A stretch of DNA of 64,000 bases. It comes from Zantedeschia hybrid cultivar (taxonomy: Eukaryota; Streptophyta; Magnoliopsida; Alismatales; Araceae). Below the pieces are notes generated by a model. That model was not told the origin of the DNA and made no database searches. It saw only the letters and a list, made by a program, of their open reading frames with translations. Below are positions 12,753 through 24,361 of this stretch, in pieces (position 1 is the stretch's first letter; each line of letters begins with the position of its first letter). The DNA lies in the NCBI GenBank assembly GCA_030544215.1, contig JARZZO010000002.1, positions 29,511,395-29,575,394 of the forward strand, read 5' to 3'. The position numbers were made by a program, and so were the translations under genes.

Positions 12753-13588
12753 AATAAGTGGAGATGTATTAAGGTGTCTGCCCACTATGACACGAATACA
12801 AGTTATATAGTGCACAACTATCACCTAGTGCACAACTCCACCAGAGAGCTGCGATTGTGATGATTGGACTCTTCCAAGTGCTTGTTAGCTATATTCTCAC
12901 TCACTAGCTTGACTTTATAACCTCATTATCCAAGATTCCTTAATTATTTATGTTTTAACCTCCGTAAAAAGCTCAAGTAAGACTGAACAGATACAAACCA
13001 TAGGCTCAAGAATACTCACCAAATTTGGAGGACCTCGACAAAATCATGGGATCAAGACTCGCCAAGATTTATCACTACATTTTACTACATGTTTGTGGCT
13101 CTCAGTTAAATCTCTAAGCTTACATCTGTTCAACGGCTTCCTTTTTTGTATTTTTATTTTGGCGTTAATTACAAGCATTTCCACTCTGTTTTTCCCTTCG
13201 TCATTGTCTTTACAAATGTACATGTTATTGTTTTGAGCATTTGCTCTTATAGGTGTCACAGGATGGTTCATACATCACAAATATAGAATTCGAACTCTAT
13301 AGGTATGCTTTGATGCGAACTGTAAACACCGCATTGCATTATCCCTGTCCACAATATGGGAAATACAACTGCGTTGGGTCATCCATGTCCATGGTATGGG
13401 AAATACAACTCTTTGTGCAGTTCTAACCTGATCTCCTGTTACATAAAAGTGAAAATACTTGCAGCAACAAACCTTGGGGTGTTGCAGTACAACCGCTATC
13501 TGATCGGCTGGGGCATTGCATCAAGTATTTCTCTAGATAAAAATATTATAGAAAATTTTCATACTATCAATAGGTTTCATTTTACAGG

Positions 13589-13818
13589 ATGTCTATCAAA
13601 GTGTTTGCTCCTCAGGTATTACACATCCAATCTCTTAACATGTTATCTTTTGTTGTGGCAAGACAAAACCCTCCGCCATCAGTTCCTGGACTTCCTCAGG
13701 CAGCAACTCTTTACCATCCATTCCAGAAGATATGAATAATTTGACTTGGGAGGAAAAAATGCAGCAAGCTGTCATGAAGACAGGATCGAAACATTTCCGG
13801 ACTGAATCTCCAGCATAG
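13589..13818 (+). CDS. Possible last exon of an unidentified plus-strand gene
   Basis: On the plus strand the translation reads QNPPPSVPGLPQAATLYHPF, then after a one-frame shift near 13731 MNNLTWEEKMQQAVMKTGSK and HFRTESPA before a TAG at about 13818. The composition and low repeat content look more like host coding sequence than the surroundings. A short upstream segment ending CCTCAG|GTATTA near 13617 could be another exon. I do not recognise the protein. If real, it ends about 10 bp from the LPEAT2 stop in convergent orientation. The frameshift argues for a decayed gene or a misread splice. Confidence 0.2.
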
Positions 13819-13827
13819 CTCCAGTAA

Positions 13828-13971
13828 TCACACAGCTTCCACTGAATTATGCTGTTTCTGGTTATAAAAAAATGCTATCAGCAGTGGATTCTTCTGGAAA
13901 AACATCATGAAATGACTTCTAGTGGCCAACCCGTCTTCATCTAGATCAAATAACCTGAACAGTTCATTGAG
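13828..13971 (-). CDS. LPEAT2: LPEAT2 last exon: C-terminal EF-hand and tail
   Basis: This is the final exon of a lysophospholipid acyltransferase LPEAT2, which re-acylates lysophosphatidylethanolamine and related lysolipids with acyl-CoA at ER/Golgi membranes (family knowledge). It follows the splice acceptor CCCCATGCAG, encodes 47 residues and ends in TGA. LNELFRLFDLDEDG is an EF-hand helix and loop start, and QKNPLLIAFF matches the C-terminal RRNPLLIAIF signature of Arabidopsis LPEAT2 as I recall it. Loop positions 1, 3, 5 and 6 are D, D, D and G. Position 12 is His instead of an acidic residue, so calcium binding may be weak. The other exons found are 14048-14095, 14169-14273, 36189-36239 and 51379-51448. 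The PlsC acyltransferase domain is not in the window. The open frame and intact splice sites suggest a living gene. Confidence 0.75.
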   Translation of the reverse strand, partial: LNELFRLFDLDEDGLATRSHFMMFFQKNPLLIAFFYNQKQHNSVEAV

Positions 13972-14047
13972 CTGCATGGGGAGTAAAAGGACTGTGAATA
14001 ACTGGAGCAGAAAATAAGTTCGCCACAATGTTCATTTCACAACTTAC

Positions 14048-14095
14048 AGTTTCATCACTTATGTCTCTAACAGCAGATCGGGCAACCTCTTCCAG
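14048..14095 (-). CDS. LPEAT2: LPEAT2 exon (16 codons)
   Basis: This 48-bp, phase-0 exon encodes LEEVARSAVRDISDET. It lies between an acceptor ending TACAG and the donor ACT|GTAAGT. The length and position match the 16-residue LGEALKNTIPNLNKDE segment of Arabidopsis LPEAT2, recalled from memory. An alternative acceptor five bases upstream (CTGCAG) would put a stop in frame, which supports this choice. The flanking introns are short: 73 bp upstream and 76 bp downstream. Confidence 0.75.
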
Positions 14096-14168
14096 CTGTA
14101 CTGCAGTTGTATCAGGAATGCGAATCACATAGGCAATTAATTTTACAGAATGGCAAAAGCAGAATTAC

Positions 14169-14273
14169 CTTTTGTCTAGAAACATATCCTCCAACATTGC
14201 ATTCGTTAAAAATTGCATCACATGACTGCTGAAATGATGGCTGCTTCAATATGCATCCACATGCCAGTAAAAA
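14169..14273 (-). CDS. LPEAT2: LPEAT2 exon with degenerate EF-hand
   Basis: This 105-bp exon of 35 codons reads FLLACGCILKQPSFQQSCDA followed by IFNECNVGGYVSRQK. It follows acceptor CCTGCAG and ends at donor AAAAG|GTAATT. It lines up with Arabidopsis FLFASGHVLTQPLFKQTCEL and AFSHCDADGDGYITIQE. Here the EF-hand loop is two residues shorter (CNVGGYVS), so this hand should not bind calcium. The upstream intron is 21,915 bp and contains the hAT nest and the LTR element. Confidence 0.8.
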
Positions 14274-16339
14274 CTGCAGGTTTTACAACAAATTGTGACA
14301 TTCATGCGTGCCTATTTAGAATCCAAATAAATTCAAGTGCTGTGACATCTAAACCCTGTTTCAGATGGAGAAGAAAATATATGCTTTTTTATGTAAAGAT
14401 TCTGTTCAAATTGCATATGATATGACTAATATATTACTACCAAATGTTCTAGATGCAAAAGAGAATATTTTTTTCTCCGATGGAAAAAAATGCCAATTTG
14501 AATTGCATACGACTAATATATATCACAAAGTGATGTATTTTTCCACTTTGGATGGAATTTGCATTGAGGGCATTGCCCAAGTGACAAATGGGTGGCAGTT
14601 ATTGCATTATTGATGGTTAAATTATCAGTATTATCACCATAAGCCTTAACCTAGATGCAGGATCAACAACATTAAATCAAGGATCCAATGATTAACAAAG
14701 TTTCTGATTGACCACCCTACCTATAATTAATCCTATACAAGGTGATGCAAGGTAGCTAGTCAAAGTAACTTCTTATGGATGAGGGTCCACATTGACAGTC
14801 ATTTTTTATATGACCGACTTCTTTGATTTATTTGAATATAAATTCTCAGATTTTTTTCATAAATTGGGGTAAAAGACCTCTTATGCCTTTCCCCTCTTTT
14901 TTTGCATTGAAGGGTAAGTTGGTCTTTTATTTTTTTGCGCAAATTTTGTCCCCAACAGTCCAGTAAAAGTCTTATGAGACATTTACCTGAAAAAGGTCCA
15001 GCAAAGTAGAAAAGTGCTCCCTTAGTTTTAAGATCACACAGCCAGGGAGCAACCCTCAAGGTTTCACCAGGACTAAACAGGCACTTGGTTGAAGCTTACA
15101 GAAAATGTGGTCATTACTGTAATGTAACTTACAAACACATTAATGATATTCGTAATTTTCATAAACCATGATCTGTTTTTTATCCTAACCAAAATTGTGA
15201 GTTGTAGAGGCCCCTTTTACCAGTTATCATAACCTTACATTTCCATACCAAAAAGGACTCATTAGAAACCAGTGTTCTCATAACCAAAATCATGGTTATG
15301 AGGTGCAGCCGAGAACAACCCCTGAATGAAGAGAGAATCAAACGAGTTTGATATAGGATGTATGAACTTCATCTTGAGCAACTATCACCAAAGAGTGAAT
15401 CACCTTGTCGGTACACAAGATGCATGTTCAAACTTCAAATAGCCTACCATAGAACAAGTGTAACAAATGTTTTCTTTCCTCTTCAGGAGGCATTATGTTA
15501 ACCACCTTGTTAAGCAGATAATATTAATATGGCGAACACTGGTTGCAAAAAAAATGATCAGATTTAATTTTTCTTTAATGTACACTGCCGTTAACTTGGT
15601 TCTTGATGCATTTGCAGGGACAAAGTCCACGAGTTATCAACTTTTATATTTTTAAACATTTCAAATAATTTAGCCACTCACTTTTTGATGTCAAGACATT
15701 CTACATTTAAGTATATTACTACAGCCATTCTGTCATCATTCCAAGAACATAAGTGCCCCAATGTGTAAGACGTGATGTGGAAAAAGAGAAGAAAAAGTAA
15801 GGTCAACCACTGTGGGGCCCTGAATCAGAATCTTATAGGTCCCTCACATTAATAATTAGTGATACAAGTTCTATAGAGTTGAAAGTGATGCTACTTGACA
15901 AGTTTCTCATTAAGGAAGCCAAGTATCTGTTGTTGCATTCGTGTCATCAGCATAGAGGGGAAAAGGCACCATAAATATGGAAAGTAGGCAAAGGATGATC
16001 CAAGAAAATAAAAGTGATATAGCAACTAGTCGAAGAGGATATCGCAACCAAGTCATCGGCCAAACCGAGTAAATAGCATGCCAAAAATGCATGGACAATA
16101 AATATGATGAGAATGCTTTGGTTACAATTTGTCATTCCTCCAACAATGGTCACTTTCAATCCTCTCAAACTAAATGTAATATCCCTAGCTAAATATATAG
16201 ACAATTCAACCAACAACTCAAATCAGGCGCAGGCGGCAGAATCACCTAATGTCAGTTTCAATGGCTGAGGTAAGGGGCTAAATTTGAAAAAAAAAGAAAG
16301 AGGCTCAATCCAGTTTATTGTAATATTATATCTTCAGCC
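14274..16339. other. LPEAT2 intron sequence, no recognised element
   Basis: This is the 3' end of the 21.9-kb intron. It is AT-rich and shows no credible reading frame, terminal repeat or tRNA-like structure. A GC-richer patch near 14990-15060 has a short frame on the minus strand, but nothing in it matches the LPEAT2 protein. Confidence 0.5.
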
Positions 16340-16845
16340 CAAGGTTCGCCGTATCATGGATCTGGATCGGATCGAGTCCGGCCAGATATGTCGGATCCGA
16401 TCCGGCTTGTGCGACTTGGGCCGACTCGCACGAGTCGGTCCGGTTCAGGCCGGTTCAGTTTTTTTTTTTTGAAAAGAAATCTTCAATTTATTGACATAAA
16501 TATGTAATTTTATAAATTTTACTTGATGTTTTTATTATGATAATAATTATGAGTCACATTTAACAAGAAAACATCAACTTCATGCAGTTAATTATGTAAA
16601 AAACATATCCTAGCACATGGATTGCGGAATCGGCCGATTCCGTTCCGAATCGGCCGATTCCGATCCGAATCGGCGAGTTCCGATCCGATTCGGAGGGGAT
16701 TTCACTGTTCCCCCCAACCGATTTTTAAAAAAAAAAAAAACGGCCGAAATCGGCCCGAACCAGACCAAATCGGGGCCGGACCGGCCAGATCGGCCGGTCC
16801 GGACCCGATCTGGTCCGGTTCGGGCCGGTCCTGATCCCCCCCTTA

Positions 16846-16884
16846 AGGTTTAAGGGTTTAGGGGTTTAGGGTTTTAGGGTTTTA
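16846..16884 (+). repeat. Telomere-like repeat, left block
   Basis: Degenerate TTTAGGG/TTTTAGGG units, the plant telomere motif with variants, run up to the Harbinger insertion. The continuation is at 18514. Confidence 0.85.
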
Positions 16885-18513
16885 GGTCCCGTTTGGTATC
16901 GGGATAAGCCAGGGATAAGCCAGGGATATCCCCGTTCCTCGTTTGGCATTGCAAAAAGTCACGATGATAAGAAGGGTTAAGGGGAATAGGGATAAGGGAG
17001 CTTAACCCCATTTTTGGAGTTAGATATGGGGATAACTTATTCCACCAAAAAGGTGGAATGACTTATCCTTGCCCCTTAACCTCATTGTTACCTTCATTTG
17101 CCCTTTCTCTTGGTTCATAAAATAATAATATATTTAACTCTAATAATTATTTTATTACTATCTAATGACGTTAAATATATTATTAAATAAAATTATTAAT
17201 CAAATCGATACCACCTATAGAATATATTATTATATTTATCTTATATATCATTATCTTTAAATAGTGCTAAAAAGTATTTTAATATATTATTATATATAAT
17301 ATAATATCATATATTATTATCTTAAATTAGTATTTGTACTTAAATTATTAGTATTAGTACTAATAAGTATTAGTATTACATCGTGTTCTTAAAATAATAA
17401 TATAATTAACTCTAATAACAACTTTATTTCTAGTTAATGACATTATGTCATTAAATAGAAATATGAATCAAGCCAATACGGATGGAATATATTATTATAC
17501 TAAATAATAGTAATAAGCATCTTTAATATATTATTATACATAATATAATAATATATATTATTATCTTAGATAGTACTAATAAGTTTTTTAATATATTATT
17601 ATATATTATAAAATAACATATATTATTATCTTAAATTAATATTAGTACTTATATTAGTAATATTAGTACTTACATACTAATATTAGTATTAATAAGCATT
17701 AGTACTACATTGGATTTATAAAATAATATACTTAAATTCAATAACGGCTTCATTACTAGATAATGACATAATGTGTACTTTAATATATACTTTAATATAT
17801 ACTTAAATTCAATAATACTTAAAATAATATATATAATACTTAAATAAATCTATAAGCATCTTTAATATATTTTATATGTAATATAATAATATACATTATT
17901 ATTTTAAATAACACTAATAAATATTTTAATAGATTATTATATAATATAATACATATATTATTATCTTAGATTAGTATTAGTACTTACATACTAGTATTAG
18001 TACTAATAGACATTAGTATTACATCGGATTTATAAAATAATAATATAATTAACTTTAATAATGGTTCATTTACTATATTGAATAATACTATTAAGTTTAT
18101 TTAATATATTATTATATTCTAATTATATGTTAATTATGTGTAGTATAAATTGAGTGTCTTTAAAATATAATTAAATTCAATAACTTGAATTAAGTATGTT
18201 TAGTGTATCATGATACGAGTAATAAAAAAAAAAAAAAAATTTACACTTAATATACTACATATATATTGAATATATAGTTATATTACATAAAATAATATAA
18301 TACCCATGTTACTTTAGATTAGAAGGGTAGCAATGTCTTTTTCACAACTTATCTTCCATACTGTGCTCATTTTCACCAAATAGAGAATAGGATCAAACTT
18401 TTTTCTTATCCCCTCACATACCAAACACATCACATAATAAGGATAGGGATAAATTAATCTAGGTTAATTTATCCCTATTCTTCTCCTTTTCTATCCCGAT
18501 ACCAAACGGGACC
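16885..18513. mobile_element. PIF/Harbinger (Tourist-like) non-autonomous element
   Basis: The inverted termini match perfectly over 22 bases beginning GGTCCCGTTTGGTATCGGGA. TTA flanks both sides (16882-16884 and 18514-18516), the PIF/Harbinger target duplication. The 1,629-bp element is very AT-rich and has no transposase frame. It splits the telomere-like array, so it is the youngest layer of the nest. Confidence 0.92.
17116..18110. repeat. About 0.3-kb tandem repeats inside the Harbinger element
   Basis: A segment beginning ATAAAATAATAATATA and continuing to a TAATGACAT or similar block starts near 17116, 17388, 17715 and 18031, giving spacings of about 272, 327 and 316 bp. Between them come ATATTATTATC and TTAGTATTAGTACT blocks. 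About four diverged units are present. Confidence 0.7.
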
Positions 18514-18775
18514 TTAGGGTTTTAGGGTTTAGGGTTTAGGTTTTAGGGTTTTAGGGTTTTAGGTTTAAGGGTTTAAGGGTTTTAGGGTTTTAGGGTTTAA
18601 GGGTTTATGGGTTTAAGGGTTAAGGGTTAAGGGTTAAGGGTTAAGGGTTAAGGGTTTAGGCTTTAGGCTTTAGGGTTTAGGGTTTAGGGTTTTAGGGTTT
18701 TAGGGTTTAGGGTTTAGGGTTTTAGGGTTTTAGGGTTTAGGGTTTAGGGTTTTAGGGTTTTAAGGTTTAGAGTTT
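18514..18775 (+). repeat. Telomere-like repeat, right block
   Basis: TTTAGGG, TTTTAGGG and TTAAGGG units continue after the Harbinger insertion. A run of five GGGTTAA-type units lies at 18613-18650. Joined with the left block this is about 300 bp of interstitial telomere-like DNA inside a transposon. Confidence 0.9.
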
Positions 18776-19499
18776 TTTATGGATGTAAATGAATTGCATT
18801 CATTCTTATTGTACATCAATTGAATAATATGTATGTAATTTTTTCTGATTTTTTTTTATTTTTTCCTGATTTTTTTCTGATTTTTTTTAATTTTTTATTA
18901 TTTTTTAATCTGGCCGAGTGGGACTGGCCAGACTTCATCTGGATCGGCCGACTCGGCCGATCCGATCCGAGCCGGATCGGGATCGGCGGGTCCCGATTCG
19001 GGGACCCGATCCGATCTGGAATTCCTTGTCCTAGCATACTAATTAAGAATAATTTAATATAAGAAACATCAATTTGCAAAAAAAAGTGTTACACCAAATC
19101 TCATAGAATGATAAAATATAAAATTTCAAGCATCAACACTGAAAACTCATAAGTTTTCCGGACAATATTATATATGACAATATGACATATATTGTATATA
19201 AGGTTATAAAATCACTCAATCATCCTCATCAAAGTCATCAAAAGAAGCAAAAGATCCCTCATCCTCTCCATCAAAGTCTAACTCAATCTAAGTAGGAGGT
19301 GGAACATGTGATTGTCTCTGAATACATCTAACCATCTGAACAAATGATGGTATGTGGACAGCAGTAGATGGAATATGAAACTCTAAAAAGAATGCTCTCA
19401 CAGCATCCATGATCTCTACTCTAGATCCTCCAGTAGACGTAGATGACGATGGACGAGTCGACGATGTAGGCGGCCTGACTGTCAGCTGTGTAGGTCATG

Positions 19500-19722
19500 T
19501 AGTAGATGATGCCTCCCCCTACCTCAGAAACTACTGGAATTGTACACAGACATAACGAGGGACTAAAAGACATGGGATGCTATCTCTGCGTATCCCCGCA
19601 AGATGCTCCGAGAAACGATGGATCCCGCTAACAAGATGTCTACAGTAAAGACAATGGATCCGTCAATCTCCTAGGACTGTGTACATGTGGTCCCATGCCA
19701 GATGGCATCGCTCACGTGGCAT
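19500..19722 (-). pseudogene. Second BED zinc finger and hAT N-terminal segment at the 3' end
   Basis: After a CAG acceptor at 19723 the frame reads MPRERCHLAWDHMYTVLGD, a stop, then RIHCLYCRHLVSGIHRFSEH and LAGIRRDSIPC. This keeps the BED order: tryptophan, CxxC, then HxxxxH. Further on, IMDAVRAFFLEFHIPSTAVH and PSFVQMVRCI (to about 19320) match the segment that normally follows BED fingers in plant hAT transposases. So an N-terminal module stands behind the C-terminal dimerisation domain on the same strand. Its zinc ligands are intact, unlike those of the first finger. Confidence 0.65.
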
Positions 19723-22177
19723 CTGCAAAAGAAGAATTGAAAGAATAATTTAACAACATGATCTTCATTTGAAATTTTAAACTATTGAACCATATTAAAT
19801 TATTAATATGAGACAAAGACATTAAGACTTGGGAGATCAAAATCACAGTAAAAGTAAAGAATGAAATACCAATAATAGCCCAAATATAAATACTGTGTAG
19901 ACATGCTATAGCTATAAATCTCCGTCGGAACATCTCCTAGTAACTGAACCTGATAGTTGGATAACATATAGTCTTAATATCTCTGATGATACTCTGTTGA
20001 GTACTGTTGATATGCCACATCACTCGATCTGTATATTATTAGCCGTGGTACTGTAGGAACATAAGGTACGCCTTCACTATAACTATGACCACCATATGGA
20101 TATGCATCTGAAGTAGAATATCCATATATAACCAATATTGGTTGTTGATATCCTGAGACCAAATGATCACCATTATAAGATGATGTACTCTCATATCCTG
20201 TATGTGGCGGCCGCTGGGAGTTGGATGCATCAGAACTATAATGTCCCACACTTGAGCTTCTTTAATCTTGTATGCTCAGCCCATCAAATTCTCTCATCAT
20301 ATAGTGCAATCCGTACTCATACATGATGGTGTCAAGGTCAGGATTATAAAATTGCTCATCATCTGAGGATGAGTCAGTGCGCATCTGATCTGATATATCT
20401 GTCTGTCGTCTCCTCCGATGATACGAAACATTTATCAGAGCACGAGGTAGTGCCTCCACAGGGTCATCTAGCTAACGAGCTCCATTGTCGGTATCATGAG
20501 TAGCGTGCGTGAAGTCCTGCTTCCCAGTATAAAGGACCCTACCTCCCCCACCACTACTAGTATGACTACCACCAGGACCACCCCCGTTAGTATGGACCAC
20601 CACCATCACGAACAACACCCTGACCACCACCCTCCGCATTACCATCATATGTACCATCTCCAGTTGATGAAGAAAATCCACTTTCTGAGACTCGAATATC
20701 AGAAGGAGATGGTGTCTCATCTTGAGCATTAAGATCTAGTGTTTCTAAGTCTACAATGTCAAGTGGATCATCTGGGACTGCATCCTTCTTCTTCTTGTCC
20801 TTGTTGGATCCTACGAACACCTTTGACATCTGGGACTTCATGCCACTCCATCCTTTCTTCCCCTTTGAAGTTATATTTGTCGCTTGCTTGCTTTTGGACT
20901 ACACCAGCTATGAGACGTGCTGGAGGGCGTACACTAGAATGACGTGAACTCTGACTAGAAAACTGTCGTTGTGCAGCCCCACTCATATGCAAGCTGAGAT
21001 CGGGATGGATGCCAAGGTGCTAGTGCAGCTGGAGGACGCTGAGGTGCATGTGCAACTGGAGGATGCCGAGGTACAACACCCTGCATTAGCCGCTCCCACT
21101 CTGCATCATCATCCTGAGATACTGCGCTCCTGCCCTTTGTGACCAACTGATCATCATCACCATCATCATCAGCCTCTAAGTCAACCTCTTGATTATGACC
21201 TTGTGCATGCTCCTGATCATGACCTTGTCCAGTAATATATTAATCATCTTGTTCTCCACCTGCTGCTGCTGCTGATATTTCTGCTGCCAAGGTGTTCGAA
21301 CGAGGGCCCTCATCAGGATCTAATGTCTCATCAAGTTCTACCTCCCCATAACTTATTATTCTGACAACCTAAGCAACCGTAAGATCATCATCATCTCAAA
21401 GGTAACTAAGATCAGTGTGATCATAACCACCCTCTCCCTTCTTTGCATCATGTTGCAAATATTTAATCTTTAGCCTCATATTATAGTGAACATACACAAA
21501 CTTGTCTAAGCGGATGTGTAACAACCGATTCATGATCTTTGTATGTATCAATACAAACGTAGACCAATTCCGCTCACATCCACTGGAAGAAGAAGTTTGC
21601 GACAAGACTTTGATGGCTATGCCTCTCAACCTTGGTGCAGACTTTCTATAATTCAACCACCAGTCAACTACAAAACAAACAATAAAAGTCTCTATCAAGA
21701 TATGAAAAATAGAAAGAGCAGTATGTGGAAGTGTTTTCTAAACAAAATTCTTTTTATACCAGCATCATATCTCTCATAGCCAGCTATAGCTAATGGCTCT
21801 GCAAATGTCCTTATTGCCTCCCGAAAGATTTTTATCTACATAATTAACAATATTATTAGGACCTTTGCATAACGGACGCAAAGAAATGATAGAAGAATAA
21901 ATTAACCACCTTACTTCATTAATTGTCTCTAGTGTTGTATTTGGATCACCTACAAGTCAGTTGACCATCATTGTCGTGACTGCAATCAAGACATCATTGT
22001 ACACCAACGCATGAGTGTACTGAAATGCCAGTTGAAGATAATATGTTGTAATAAAAGTGTCATCCATCAAGCATCATTAAAAAAGTAAAAATTATCACCA
22101 AAAGTCATGAAATGTAAATTATTCACATGCCATATGCAACTCTCTGTCCATCTATAAGTCCCACCTTCTTTCTACAA

Positions 22178-24361
22178 CTCAACTCAAATGAACTCAACGA
22201 AACCTTAATCCCAAATAATTTGGGTCGACTATATGGATTCTCTGTTTCCACTTTAAACAATTTTGGACTACTTCTAAAAGGTTTAAAGCTTCCAAATCAT
22301 ATTGTACTACCATTTTCCAAGTTAATCTAGGCCTACTCCTTCTTTTCTTCCCCTCCTCTATCATAATATGCTCTACTTTTCTAATTGAAACCTCCCTAGG
22401 CCTACGCCTAATATGCCCAAACTATCTTCGTCTCTCTTCACTCAATTTGTTCTCAATTGGTACCACTCCTATATTTTTTCTAATATACTCATTACGAATT
22501 TTATCTAGCCTAGTATGCCCGCACATCCACCTTAACATTCTCACATCGGCAACACTCATCTTGGTAACATGTTCCTCCTTGATCGTCCAACACTCGCTAC
22601 CATATAATATTGTAGGTCTTATCGTCGTATGGTAGAATTTTTCTTTCAGCTTCATTGGGATCTTGCGGTCACACAAGACTCATATGGTAAGTCTCCACTT
22701 CATCCATCCTACTTTAATCCTATACCTAACATCCTCGTCTCACCCTTTGTCTTCTTGGAGGATCGAACCAAGATATTTGAAATAGGTGCTTTGGGATATT
22801 ACCATCCCATCCAAGTTAACTATCTCCTTTTCGCCTATCTGACTTTTACTAAACTTACAATGTATGTATTATGTCTTAGTTCTACTTAATCTGAAATCCT
22901 TAGACTCTAAAGTCCTCCAAAACTCTAGTTTTCTATGAACTCCCTCTTGCCTCTCATCTATCAACACAATATCATCCGCAAACATCATACACCACGGACT
23001 CTTGTATATCTTTTGTTAAATCATCCATAACTAATGCGAAAAGGTAAAGACTTACTGCTGATCCTTGATACACTCCAATAAAAATAGGAAAATCTCTTGT
23101 TTCTCCTCCGACCAAGTAAGCACTAGTAGTTGCTCCTTCATACATGTCTTTTAATACTTGTATGTACCTAGTAGATACCCTCTTGCGCACCAACACCCAC
23201 CACAAAACATCTCTTGGAACTCTATCATAAGCCTTCTCCAAATCGATGAACACCATATATAGATCTTTCTTCAAATCTCTATATTTCTCTATCAAGTTCT
23301 TAATGAGAAAGATAGCTTCTATAGTTGATCGACTCGACATAAAGCCGAATTGATTGGCCGAGATAGTAGTTGTCAGAACATAAACGATGTTCCACAACTC
23401 TCTCCCATAGTTTCATAGTATGACTTATGAGCTTAATTCCTCTATAATTTGATCAATCATGTATGTCTCCTTTGTTTTTAAAAATAGGTACAAGAGTTCT
23501 CTTCCTCCATTCATCTGACATTTTCTTAGAGACTAGGATCTTGTTAAACAGTCGGGTCAACCATTCCATTCTTACATCTTCTAAACATTTCCACACTTCA
23601 ATAAGAATTTCATTAAAACAAACTTTACCTACTTTCATTCTCTTCAATGCTTCCTTGACTTCCGAAAATCTAATCCTCCTAGTATAGTTTACATTATGCT
23701 CTATTGTACAATCTATGCCCACAATGCTTCCACTATGATTATAATTAAAAAGATTGTCAAAGTAACTTCTTCACCTTTCTCTGATGTCCTCATCTTTCAC
23801 CAAAACATTTCCTTCACTATCCTTGATGCACCTAACTTGGTTAAGATCCCGATACATTTTCTCTCTTATCCTTGCCAATTTATAAATATCTTTTTCCCCT
23901 TCCTTGGCTCCAAGTTTCTCATACAACTTTTCAAAGGCCTGAGCTCTTGTCTGACTAATAGCCTTTTTTGCTTCATTTTTTACTTTCTTATATTGTCCAT
24001 AAGCCTCATTATTATCACACTTTAATAATCTTTTATACCATAATCTTTTATTCTTCGCTGTCTTACGTACCTCCTCATTCCACCACCACCTTTCCTTCGT
24101 AGGTGGGCCATGTCCTTTAGACTCTTCAAGCACTTTTCTAGCTACTTCTCTAATCTTTAAGGCCATATCTATCCACATAATATTGGCCTCCAAGTCTAAC
24201 TTCCAATCACCAATATTGAGAAGTTCATTCTTAGCCATCACTTGCTTCATCCGTTTTAATTTCCACCACTTTATTCTAGCATCAGTCTTCTTTCTAAACA
24301 TATCCGACCACCTCTTGATGTTAATATCTAAGACTACTAACCTGTGTTGACTTGTTAAGAT
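22178..24361 (-). mobile_element. RTE-clade LINE, 5' truncated, in the hAT transposase gene
   Basis: Frames on the minus strand include VFIDLEKAYDRVPRDVLWWV (23397-22972, reverse transcriptase), SANQFGFMSSRSTIEAIF just before it, and the C-terminal GSECWTIKEEHVTKMSVADV and RMLRWMCGHTRLDKIRNEYI (22676-22422). These are typical of plant RTE elements. The endonuclease is missing. The 3' end is TTTGGGATTAAGG plus a short TTGAG-rich tail. The target duplication is 18 bp with one mismatch (22160-22177 and 24362-24379) and encodes the VERRWD motif of the interrupted transposase. The FADD-like catalytic region is damaged, with several stops and frameshifts. Confidence 0.9.

Larger units (their letters stand above)
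16616..19028. mobile_element. Second, nested non-autonomous hAT element
   Basis: Exact octamers TCCTAGCA flank it (16608-16615 and 19029-19036). The left end is CATGGATTGCGGAATCGG and the inverted right end is CAAGGAATTCCAGATCGG. They share CAWGGAWT and the later ATCGG. Inside each end is an array of AATCGGCCGATTCCGATCCG-like self-complementary sequence (16620-16850 and 18908-19020). The middle is a telomere-like array, split by the Harbinger element. It has no transposase. Confidence 0.82.

Noticed and set aside
16617..16853. Open frame with RPDRPVRTRSGPVRAGPD-type repeats
   Set aside because: It is a translation of the GATCGG/GGCCGG subterminal array of the nested hAT element.
16846..18775. 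Chromosome-end telomere
   Set aside because: Repeats are short, degenerate, internal, and bounded by transposon ends with an exact octamer duplication.
20472..20841. Histidine- and threonine-rich frames near the hAT tail
   Set aside because: These are shifted readings of the low-complexity C-terminal tail of the decayed hAT transposase.
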